NCBI GenBank assembly: GCA_035640715.1
Contig: DASQVO010000149.1
Coordinates: 1 to 12,407, forward strand
Length of the DNA: 12,407 bases
Origin: DASQVO01 sp035640715
Lineage (GTDB): Bacteria > Actinomycetota > Actinomycetes > Streptosporangiales > Streptosporangiaceae
Direction of reading: 5' to 3'
A program made the position numbers and the translations under genes. The notes beneath the pieces were generated by a model that was given only the letters and a program-made list of their open reading frames with translations, searched no databases and was not told the DNA's origin. Below, one piece after another: positions 6,272 through 12,000 of this stretch (position 1 is the stretch's first letter; each line of letters begins with the position of its first letter).

Positions 6272-6373
6272 TCAGTGGCCGACGAGGACGGTGTGGGCGC
6301 CGGTGGTGGCGGCGACGAGCCAGGTGATGGCATAGCCGAGGGCGATGTCAGCAGGACCGTCACCCGCACCCAC
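6272..6373 (-). CDS. Very small hydrophobic ORF behind an ArsR-type operator
   Basis: A 33-codon frame starting at GTG 6373: a short Gly/Asp head and then one hydrophobic helix (ADIALGYAITWLVAATTGAH) ending TVLVGH. From the sixth residue on nearly every codon ends in C, the strongest coding signature in this gap. It starts 14 bases after the perfect operator at 6388-6405, with GGAG eleven bases upstream. It is either a one-helix membrane protein in the ArsR regulon or the last helix of a lost membrane protein such as an efflux pump. I do not recognise a family. The stretch between it and the fusion gene (6406-6559) is open on the minus strand in another frame (MAGETPFGHSVYDEP), with no recognisable domain. 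Confidence 0.35.
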   Translation of the reverse strand: MGAGDGPADIALGYAITWLVAATTGAHTVLVGH

Positions 6374-6387
6374 CTCCCGGGTAACTC

Positions 6388-6405
6388 CATCAAAATAACT
6401 TGATG
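6388..6405. promoter_or_regulatory. ArsR-type operator, perfect 6-bp arms
   Basis: CATCAA-AATAAC-TTGATG is a perfect inverted repeat with N6 spacing, in an AT-rich patch of a GC-rich region. It lies just upstream of the small hydrophobic ORF (minus strand), about 155 bp downstream of the repressor gene's stop. Confidence 0.65.
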
Positions 6406-6559
6406 CATCTTAGCAATGAGAAAGACAAGCGGCGCGTTCGGCCCTGTGGGCTCGTCGTAGACGGAGTGGCCGAACGGGGTCTCCCCCGCCATGTCCGAGG
6501 CGACCGATGTTGGGCCCAGTATTCCCGTCGGCGCACGCTCGTCCGTCAGGCTGGCACGA

Positions 6560-7342
6560 TTACTGCCCGTCCCGGCCTGATGCGGCGATGGTGGCCAGCA
6601 GGTAGCCGATGCGGGTATCAAGGTCGGCGGCGACCCGCCGGAACGAGGGGCAGGTGTCCTCCGCGCCGTCGGCGGCAGGGTCGGGCATGCTCCAGTGGAT
6701 GTAGCCGGGGTGGCCGGGGAACTCCGGGCACACTTCCCGAACCTTGTCGCACAGCGTGATCACGTAGTCGAACCGCTCAGCGGTGAACACGCTCAGGTGC
6801 TTGGGCCTCCGCGTGCCCAGGTCAATGCCCCGCTCGGCCATCACCCTTACCGCGTTCGGGTGCAGCGGCTTGGGGTGGCTGCCTGCGCTGCATGCCCGCA
6901 CCCGGTGATCCGAGCGTGCCTCTGCCATCGCCTCGGCCATCTGCGACCGGGCGCTGTTGCCTGTGCACAGGAACAGCAGCCGTGCCAGCGGAGCACCCGG
7001 CAACGGCCCGTCAAGCACCGGCGCGGCCGGATCGAGCCGCAGGCCCGGATGCAGTGACCGGCCGGTGGTGGCCAGCAAGTCAGCGAACCGGCCCACCTCT
7101 GCCCTGTAATAGAAGTCACGGCCATCCGCAGAGCTGCGCCGCGCCGAGACCAGGCCCACCGCCCTCAGCCTGCCCAGGTGGTAGGACAGCAGATTCTGCG
7201 GCTGGCCCAGCAATCCCGTCAGCTCACCGACCCGGCGGTCGCTGCGGGCAAGCTCCCGCAGCAGCCGCCACCGCACCGGATGCCCAGCCAGCTGCAGGAA
7301 ATCCTGCGAAACCGTGGCCAGGGCAGACTCCTTGCTTCCCAC
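6560..7342 (-). CDS. ArsR repressor fused to ArsC-type low-molecular-weight phosphatase
   Basis: 260 residues in two domains. Residues 10-95 form an ArsR/SmtB winged helix: FLQLAGHPVRWRLLREL, recognition segment GQPQNLLSYHLGRLRAVGLV (46-65), and a wing SSADGRDFYY. Residues 121-258 form a low-molecular-weight tyrosine phosphatase / arsenate reductase domain. It has the P-loop CTGNSAR (Cys126-Arg132, CX5R), SAGSHPKPLHPNAV, DYVITLCDKVREVCPEFPG, and the general acid in WSMPDPA (Asp221). Such domains reduce arsenate to arsenite using thiols. The ArsR part has no cysteine at all, so the usual Cys-based arsenite site is absent; the Cys residues (126, 151, 198, 205, 231) are all in the reductase domain. 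GTG 7342 was chosen because it lies 13 bp after an ArsR-type operator; the longer upstream frame would read through it. Autorepression is inferred. Confidence 0.85.
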   Translation of the reverse strand: MGSKESALATVSQDFLQLAGHPVRWRLLRELARSDRRVGELTGLLGQPQNLLSYHLGRLRAVGLVSARRSSADGRDFYYRAEVGRFADLLATTGRSLHPGLRLDPAAPVLDGPLPGAPLARLLFLCTGNSARSQMAEAMAEARSDHRVRACSAGSHPKPLHPNAVRVMAERGIDLGTRRPKHLSVFTAERFDYVITLCDKVREVCPEFPGHPGYIHWSMPDPAADGAEDTCPSFRRVAADLDTRIGYLLATIAASGRDGQ

Positions 7343-7355
7343 GGACCGAGAATAC

Positions 7356-7371
7356 GTCAAGCTGGCTTGAT
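7356..7371. promoter_or_regulatory. ArsR-type operator upstream of the arsR-arsC fusion
   Basis: GTCAA-GCTGGC-TTGAT has the same spacing as the sites at 6222 and 6388 with one mismatch, and the inner bases extend it to TCAAGCTGGCTTGA. It lies immediately upstream of the GTG start of the repressor fusion, the expected place for an autoregulatory site. Confidence 0.65.
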
Positions 7372-7613
7372 TGGATTCCGGCCCTCGGCAGCTCCCGCAC
7401 CAGCGGCAGCCGCACCGCGCTCGTGCCATTAACGTGCCATTCGGCCTCGCCATTTGCCGCCCCGCTGCCGCCGTCGCAATCCTGGTCGCCACCGTCCTGG
7501 TGGCCGATGGACCCGGAGGTGTGCACGAACCCGGAGTCGTTCAGTAGGGGGACGGTTCAGTGCCCCGGTGGGGAATCGGACTGGCCATGCCAGGCCCGGT
7601 CGCGCCCTCGCGC

Positions 7614-7637
7614 CGCCGGCGTGAAGGACTGCCGGCG
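7614..7637 (-). terminator. Second hairpin downstream of the dehydrogenase-like gene
   Basis: CGCCGGC-N10-GCCGGCG forms 7 perfect pairs. On the minus strand it follows the stronger hairpin at 7650-7678, so the two may act in tandem. Confidence 0.35.
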
Positions 7638-7649
7638 CTGAGCCAGGCC

Positions 7650-7678
7650 GCGCGCCGACCGGACCAGGCCGGGCGCGC
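7650..7678 (-). terminator. Terminator-like hairpin after the dehydrogenase-like gene
   Basis: GCGCGCC and GGCGCGC pair perfectly (7 bp) around a 15-nt loop that contains CCGG blocks. It begins 21 bases after the stop codon of the minus-strand gene ending at 7700. There is no T-run. Confidence 0.45.
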
Positions 7679-7699
7679 ACGCCGGGTGCGGACCTGCGG

Positions 7700-8944
7700 T
7701 CACGGCTTGTGGAACGACGCGTCGTGCGTCTGGCCCAGCACCGCCCGGCCAATCGTCGCGAGGATGTGATCGTCGTTGTCGTGACGGACGTAGAAGGTGA
7801 GGTCCCGCAGGATACGCTCGACCGGGCTCGGCCGGATGAGACTGCGCGCCCCGCAGGCGCGAATGCAATGGTCGACCGTCTCAAGAGCGAGATGTTCCAC
7901 CACATGGCGCGCCCTGCTGCCGGCCAGCCGCGCATCGTCACGGCGGCCGGTGTCCCACATCCGCGCGACATGGCGCAGCCACAGATGGGCGGACTCCACG
8001 TTGACGGCCATGCTGCCGACACGCTGCTGGACATAGGGGTCGCTGGCCTTGCCCTGCTGCTTGGCGTATGCCACCGCGTAGTCACGGGCGGCTTCAGCCG
8101 CACCGAGGAAGCTCGCCGCATAGTGCGGGATGAACGCGGTCTGCCATCCCTCACGCAGGTAGGCGCCGGGAGTCCCGATCACGTTGCCGTCGGGCAGGTG
8201 GGTCTTGTCGAACCTGACCAGATGGCTGACGGTGGCGCGCATGCCGATTGGATCCCACCACGAGTCATCCACCTGCACGGAGGGGTCGGACAGGTCGCAG
8301 GCCAGCATCAGCAGGGCTTCCTGGCTGGCCCCCGGGTGCCGGGCACCGCCTGGCCCGGCGGTGCTGACCAGGAGGATCGCCCACTGTGCGCCGGTGGCAC
8401 TGGTGGCGAACACCTTACTGCCGTTCAGTATCCAGCCACCATCCGCCCGGGTGATGCTGGTCCCGAACCGCTGTTGCTCACCCGGCTTGGGCGTCTGCGG
8501 CTCGCCGCTCCACGCGACCCATCTCTCACCCCGCTCGACCACACCCTCAAACCACCGCCGCTTCTGCTCCGGTGTGCCCATCGCGTCGATGAGGAGCAGC
8601 GAATTGGTGTGCCCTTCCCAGCAACGGCCGAGAGAAAGATCCGCCTTGGCGAGTTCCTTCGTCATCAGCCACAGCGTCAGCGCATCGCCACGCAACGGCC
8701 CAATGCCAAGCCCGCCGTAGTCTTGCGGCACGGTCGGCGCGTGCAAGCCGGCGGCGAAGAGATCATCGAAATCCCCGGTGGGGAACTGTGCCGCGCGGTC
8801 GTAGTGATCGGCGCGCCGCGCACACGCGCTCGCGACCTCCCTGACCCGGCTCAGAAGTGCTTCGCTCTTGGGATCGGTGTCCAGTACCGACATCACGCCG
8901 GCCATGCCGATGGTGGCCACCCCATCTCCTCCGGTCCGTGCCAT
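7700..8944 (-). CDS. Acyl-CoA dehydrogenase-like flavoprotein (DszC/SfnB-like)
   Basis: 414 residues with the three-part acyl-CoA dehydrogenase fold. An alpha-helical N-terminal domain contains QDYGGLGIGPL. A beta-barrel middle domain has WVAWSGEPQTPKPG and GGWILNGSKVFATSATGAQW, the usual flavin-contacting strands. A C-terminal helical domain has SFLGAAEAARDYAVAYAKQQ. The end, ERILRDLTFYVRHDNDDHIL then ATIGRAVLG, is that of the DszC-like branch, where flavin monooxygenases and desulfurising enzymes sit, rather than of classical dehydrogenases, so a reduced-flavin monooxygenase is as likely as an acyl-CoA oxidation role. ATG 8944 has AAGGA nine bases upstream. GTG 8920 has a better site (GGAGGAG) and may be the real start. 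It is transcribed divergently from the nitroreductase remnant, with about 50 bp between them. Confidence 0.82.
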   Translation of the reverse strand: MARTGGDGVATIGMAGVMSVLDTDPKSEALLSRVREVASACARRADHYDRAAQFPTGDFDDLFAAGLHAPTVPQDYGGLGIGPLRGDALTLWLMTKELAKADLSLGRCWEGHTNSLLLIDAMGTPEQKRRWFEGVVERGERWVAWSGEPQTPKPGEQQRFGTSITRADGGWILNGSKVFATSATGAQWAILLVSTAGPGGARHPGASQEALLMLACDLSDPSVQVDDSWWDPIGMRATVSHLVRFDKTHLPDGNVIGTPGAYLREGWQTAFIPHYAASFLGAAEAARDYAVAYAKQQGKASDPYVQQRVGSMAVNVESAHLWLRHVARMWDTGRRDDARLAGSRARHVVEHLALETVDHCIRACGARSLIRPSPVERILRDLTFYVRHDNDDHILATIGRAVLGQTHDASFHKP

Positions 8945-8993
8945 TCATGCTGTTCCTTGGAGTCCGACCGCCTGTTCTTTGGGTCCGGCCGCG

Positions 8994-9134
8994 ATGAATG
9001 AGGAGTTCCTGCCCGTCATCACCAGCCGACACTGCAAGCGGGCCTTCCCCGGCCACCCTGTACCGCGGGATGTTCTTGAACGGGTGCTCATTGCGGCGGG
9101 GAACGCGCCCTCGCCACGTAACACCCAATCGTAA
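8994..9134 (+). pseudogene. Nitroreductase, N-terminal fragment
   Basis: 46 residues starting MNEEFLPVITSRHCKRAF, then PVPRDVLERVLIAAGNAPSPRNTQS. This is the conserved N-terminus of FMN-dependent nitroreductases: the SRxSxRxF FMN-phosphate-binding block and the AxxAPSxxNTQPW block. It stops at TAA one codon after NTQ, where PW and about 150 more residues should follow. No continuation is visible in any frame downstream, so the rest is deleted. Nitroreductases use NAD(P)H to reduce nitroaromatics and quinones; this fragment cannot be active. Confidence 0.75.
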
Positions 9135-9511
9135 GCACTCGCTGTTGCCGCTTCGGGCGGGTGCTGCTGACGTTTCGTGATGATCCGGATGGCTGGTGGC
9201 CGAGTCTTCGGCCTCGGCGTGCTCGCCCGGCGGCGGCTGGCCTATGCGCTGACCGGGGTGGCGCTGTTCGGACTCGTCGGGATCGCCGCGGCCCAAGGCC
9301 AACGTCCCCTACGACCGGGGCGAACGGCCCTGTCATCGCCCGGCGGTACCGAGGGACCGTGACGCTAGGTGCAGGTCATGGGCCGCGCCCACACACCGCA
9401 GATAACCCACGCTCCCCCTGGGCGGGTGCCACGCGGCGCGGCCGGAGCTGGCGGCGGGGGTCATCGCGCCTTCTAAATCCTTCGTTACCGATACAAAAAG
9501 GGAGCCGCGTT
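9135..9511. other. 377-bp region before the SDR gene with a short membrane-protein fragment
   Basis: No complete gene. 9180-9362 is an open plus-strand frame. Its first part has strong C/G third positions and reads FGLGVLARRRLAYALTGVAL followed by a hydrophobic stretch, like the first helix of a sensor or membrane protein. It then loses coding character and ends at TGA. 9363-9511 should hold the SDR promoter: the end is AT-richer (TTCTAAATCCTTCGTTACCG) but I see no convincing -35/-10 pair. Confidence 0.35.
9180..9362 (+). pseudogene. Possible N-terminal fragment of a membrane protein
   Basis: 60 codons from ATG 9180 (or ATG 9189). Residues up to about 38 have a basic RRR head and one hydrophobic helix ending GIAAA, with highly biased codons. 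The remainder is Pro/Gly/Arg-rich and looks like out-of-frame reading. It resembles the first helix of actinobacterial sensor proteins, but the match is too short to name. Confidence 0.25.
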
Positions 9512-10258
9512 ATGGGCACGCTCACTGGCAGGACAGCGCTGGTCACGGGGTCGAGCCGGGGGATTGGCCGGGGGATTGCGCGGCGACTGGCCCGGGACGG
9601 GGCCCGGGTCGCCGTGCACTACGGGGAGAACGCGAAGGCGGCCGAGGAGACGGCCGCGTCGATCGAGGCGGATGGCGGCAGTTCGTTCGTCATCGGCGCG
9701 CAGCTCGGAGTGGACGGGGATGCGGAAAGGCTCTTCGCCGAGTTCGACAAGCAGGCTGACTGCCTGGACATTCTCGTCAACAACGCCGGCATGGGCTTGT
9801 TCAGCCTGATCGACAAGGTCACCCCCGAGGAGTTCCAGAAGGTCGTCGCGGTCAACGTGCAGGCGCCGTTCTTCCTGGCCAAGGAGGCACTGAAGCGGCT
9901 GCGGGACGGCGGCCGGATCATCAACATCTCCTCCTGCGTGACTCGGGTCGCCTTCCCGGAATTCATCGCCTACTCCCTCACCAAGGGCGCGATCAACACC
10001 TTCACCCTCACCCTCGCCAAGGGCGTCGCCGATCGCGGGATCACCGTCAACGCGGTGGCGCCCGGCTTCGTGGATACCGATATGCCTGCGGAGGTGCTGA
10101 GCAACCCGGAGGTCTTCGCCCAGGCCACGGGGATGTCCGCGTTTAACCGACTCGGCCAGGTGGAGGACATCGCCGGCATCGTGGCGTTCATCGCCTCCGA
10201 CGACGCCCGCTGGATCACCGGCCAAATCATCGACGCCACTGGCGGCTTGCACCTATAA
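9512..10258 (+). CDS. Short-chain dehydrogenase/reductase (SDR, FabG-like)
   Basis: A 248-residue classical SDR, an NAD(P)-dependent oxidoreductase of the 3-oxoacyl-ACP reductase type. Seen: cofactor motif TGSSRGIG (12-19), NNAG (90-93), Asn115 in VNVQAPF, catalytic Ser141 in ISSCVT, Tyr154 and Lys158 in YSLTK, PGFVDTDM after beta-6, and the usual end ITGQIIDATGG. The length is standard. ATG 9512 follows AAAAGGGAG with 7-base spacing. It is not in a fatty-acid synthesis operon; the neighbours are other redox enzymes, so it probably acts on a small carbonyl or alcohol compound. It is convergent with the LLM oxidoreductase. Confidence 0.93.
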   Translation: MGTLTGRTALVTGSSRGIGRGIARRLARDGARVAVHYGENAKAAEETAASIEADGGSSFVIGAQLGVDGDAERLFAEFDKQADCLDILVNNAGMGLFSLIDKVTPEEFQKVVAVNVQAPFFLAKEALKRLRDGGRIINISSCVTRVAFPEFIAYSLTKGAINTFTLTLAKGVADRGITVNAVAPGFVDTDMPAEVLSNPEVFAQATGMSAFNRLGQVEDIAGIVAFIASDDARWITGQIIDATGGLHL

Positions 10259-10276
10259 CGCCAAGAGCCGGGGCCC

Positions 10277-10340
10277 GTCGGACAGGCATGCTAGCGGCCG
10301 GTCAGCGACCGATGCAGCATTGTTCACAGCATGGTCCGAC
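10277..10340. terminator. Convergent-gene hairpin between SDR and LLM oxidoreductase
   Basis: GTCGGAC (10277-10283) and CATGCT (10287-10292) pair with AGCATG-GTCCGAC (10328-10340), leaving a 3-nt bulge. Inside lies CGGTC-AGC-GACCG (10299-10311). The structure fills the 99-bp gap between two convergent genes and can serve both strands. Confidence 0.45.
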
Positions 10341-10357
10341 CCGCTTCCCGATGGCGG

Positions 10358-11206
10358 TCACAGCCCCACCGCGTCGGCGAGCAGGTCCACCTGTTCCAGG
10401 CCGCCGCCGTTGGGGAAGAGGATGAGTTCGTCGCAGCCCGCCTCCTCGTAGGCAGCGACCTCGCGGGCCACTTGTTCGGGCGTGGTCAGACCGGCTTCGG
10501 CGCTTTTCTGGGCGTAGGAGCCAGCGAAGGCGTAGTAGTCCAGGAGGCGGGTGCGCAGGCGCTGCTCGGCGTCCGGGCCCAGCGAGAAGTTCGCGGTCCC
10601 CACCAGCCGGGGCGCGCCCGCCTTGCCCGCGTCCTGCCACGCCTGCCTGACCTGCGGGACGAAGCCCCGGAAGTCCGCCACGCCCGAGGCGCCACCGATC
10701 CAGCCGCAACCGTAGGTGATCATCCGCCGCAGCGCGGGCTCGGTGAACCCGCCGAACAGCAGTGGGGGGCCGCCAGCCGTGGCCGGGTGCGGTCCGATAC
10801 CGCTGCGGTCTTGCCACTGCCGGGTGGCCCGCTCGAGCAGCGCGTCCAGCAGCTTGCCGCGGCGCCGGAAATCGACCCCGCTCGCGCTGAAGTCGTCCTC
10901 ACGGATGCCGGAGCCAAGCCCCAGCACGAGCCGGCCGCCGGACAGGCGGTCGAGCGTGGCGGCGGACTTGGCGAACAGCGCGTGGTTGGCGCGCAACGGG
11001 GCCAGCAGGACGCTCGTGGTCAGCCGGATGCGGGAGGTGACTCCAGCCGCGACAGCCAGCGCGGTCAGCGGCTCGTAGTTGTCATAGACCACACGGTCGA
11101 TAGTGCCGAGCGTGGCGAAGCCGCGCTCCTCGGCGCGTCTGGCCCAGTCCGCGATCGAGAGGTCCGGGTCGGGGCGCAGCGCTGGTAGTCCGATGCCGAA
11201 ATCCAT
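10358..11206 (-). CDS. LLM-class flavin-dependent oxidoreductase (luciferase-like)
   Basis: A 282-residue luciferase-like (bacterial luciferase / F420-dependent) TIM-barrel protein. Seen: N-terminal strand MDFGIGLPAL, AEERGFATLGTIDR after helix 1, RIRLTTSVLLAPLRANHALF (59-78), and the family signature TLDRLSGGRLVLGLGSGIRE (84-103). This is a short member, as in F420- or FMN-using oxidoreductases of actinomycetes. ATG 11206 has GAGGGGAG nine bases upstream, and MDFGIGLP is the expected family start; the longer frame from 11272 adds a basic leader without homology. Cofactor and substrate cannot be read from the sequence. Its likely promoter region contains two CACGTG boxes (11270-11275 and 11295-11300), 25 bp apart. 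Confidence 0.88.
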   Translation of the reverse strand: MDFGIGLPALRPDPDLSIADWARRAEERGFATLGTIDRVVYDNYEPLTALAVAAGVTSRIRLTTSVLLAPLRANHALFAKSAATLDRLSGGRLVLGLGSGIREDDFSASGVDFRRRGKLLDALLERATRQWQDRSGIGPHPATAGGPPLLFGGFTEPALRRMITYGCGWIGGASGVADFRGFVPQVRQAWQDAGKAGAPRLVGTANFSLGPDAEQRLRTRLLDYYAFAGSYAQKSAEAGLTTPEQVAREVAAYEEAGCDELILFPNGGGLEQVDLLADAVGL

Positions 11207-11466
11207 AGTGTCGTGCTCCCCTCGGCGTGCGTGTGACCGTGCGCGCGCTGGCGTATCCGCCATGTAACGCACGTGTTCCCCGAATCTCTGCCTTCACGTG
11301 CATGTTGAGCCCTTTTCATCCTGATCTTTGGGCGCCAGCTTGTTACGAACTGCTGTTCTACCCTGGCAGCCTGCCTGGAGAAATTTCCGGCCGGAGCTGA
11401 ACGAACCGGCGTGCCGTCTCGTGCCAGGGGTATGCAGTAAGTTCCGCCTCCGAATGGAGAGACGCG
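11207..11466. promoter_or_regulatory. Divergent promoter region of LLM oxidoreductase and lipoprotein genes
   Basis: 260 bp between divergent starts. It holds CACGTG at 11270-11275 and 11295-11300, an AT-richer middle (about 11305-11360), and the 10-bp palindrome TCCGGCCGGA at 11386-11395. GAAC followed about 15 bases later by CGTCTCGT (11400-11428) could be an ECF-sigma promoter for the lipoprotein gene. No motif is strong enough to fix a start site. Confidence 0.35.
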
Positions 11467-12000
11467 ATGCGTAAAGGAACATTCGCGGCTACCGGGCTGG
11501 CAGCCGTCGCGCTCGCGGCCGCGGCGTGCGGCAGCTCATCGACGCCGAGCGCAACAAGCCCGAGCCACCGGCCAATGGCCAGCGCCTCCTCTGCCCCGGG
11601 CGCGACCTCATCCGGCCCGGCCCTGAAGACCGCCAAGATCGGCGGCGCGACCGTGCTCACCAACGCCCAGGGCTATACGCTGTACTGGTTCGCCCCCGAC
11701 ACGGCGACCACATCGAGGTGCTACGGGGTGTGCGCGAAAGCCTGGCCGCCGGTGAAGGGACCAGCGACCGCGGGCCCGGGCGTGACCGGCAAGCTGGGCA
11801 CGATCAAGCGCTCGGACGGGTCGGTCGAGGCAACTTACAACGGGCATCCGCTGTACACCTTCATCGGCGACACCGCCCCGGGTCAGGCGAAGGGCAACAA
11901 GCTCAACGCGAACGGCGGGCTGTGGTATGAGGTGACCGTTTCCACCCCCATGACGATGCCCCCGGCCTCGTCATCACGTTCCGGTGGCGGCGGGTACTGA
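11467..12000 (+). CDS. Secreted lipoprotein with Lipoprotein_15 repeats (COG4315-like)
   Basis: A 177-residue exported lipoprotein. Residues 1-20 are a type II signal peptide (MRKGTF, hydrophobic core, lipobox LAAAAC with Cys21 as lipidation site). A Ser/Thr/Ala/Pro linker runs to about residue 52. Two repeats of the Lipoprotein_15 (PF03640) family follow. The first is LTNAQGYTLYWFAPDTATTS with the paired cysteines of RCYGVCAKAWPPV; the second is SDGSVEATYNGHPLYTFIGD, ending with GNKLNANGGLWYEVT. The C-terminus is Ser/Gly-rich. ATG 11467 follows GGAGAG at 5-6 bases. Family members sit on the outer face of the cytoplasmic membrane; their role is not settled. The following membrane-protein gene overlaps it by 17 bases, suggesting one transcript and a joint surface function. 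Confidence 0.87.
   Translation: MRKGTFAATGLAAVALAAAACGSSSTPSATSPSHRPMASASSAPGATSSGPALKTAKIGGATVLTNAQGYTLYWFAPDTATTSRCYGVCAKAWPPVKGPATAGPGVTGKLGTIKRSDGSVEATYNGHPLYTFIGDTAPGQAKGNKLNANGGLWYEVTVSTPMTMPPASSSRSGGGGY

Larger units (their letters stand above)
7343..7699. other. 357-bp intergenic region between arsR fusion and acyl-CoA dehydrogenase-like gene
   Basis: It holds the operator at 7356-7371, a 9-bp direct repeat CGTGCCATT with 11-bp period (7422-7430 and 7433-7441), and two hairpins near the dehydrogenase end (7614-7637 and 7650-7678). A short plus-strand frame at 7434-7547 starts GTG and reads PFGLAICRPAAAVAILVATV, with mostly C/G third positions and one hydrophobic helix. It has no clear ribosome site and could be a gene fragment. 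Confidence 0.4.

Noticed and set aside
7224..7526. 100-codon minus-strand ORF overlapping the ArsR fusion start
   Set aside because: Gly/Ala-rich out-of-frame reading overlapping the ArsR domain and its operator; no domain.
7709..9001. 430-codon plus-strand ORF opposite the dehydrogenase-like gene
   Set aside because: Longer than the real gene but without any recognisable domain; the minus strand carries the full family fold.
9485..10252. 255-codon minus-strand ORF opposite the SDR gene
   Set aside because: Antisense to a complete classical SDR with cofactor and catalytic motifs.
10331..11188. 285-codon plus-strand ORF opposite the LLM oxidoreductase
   Set aside because: Shadow frame; the minus strand has the luciferase-like signature and a good ribosome site.
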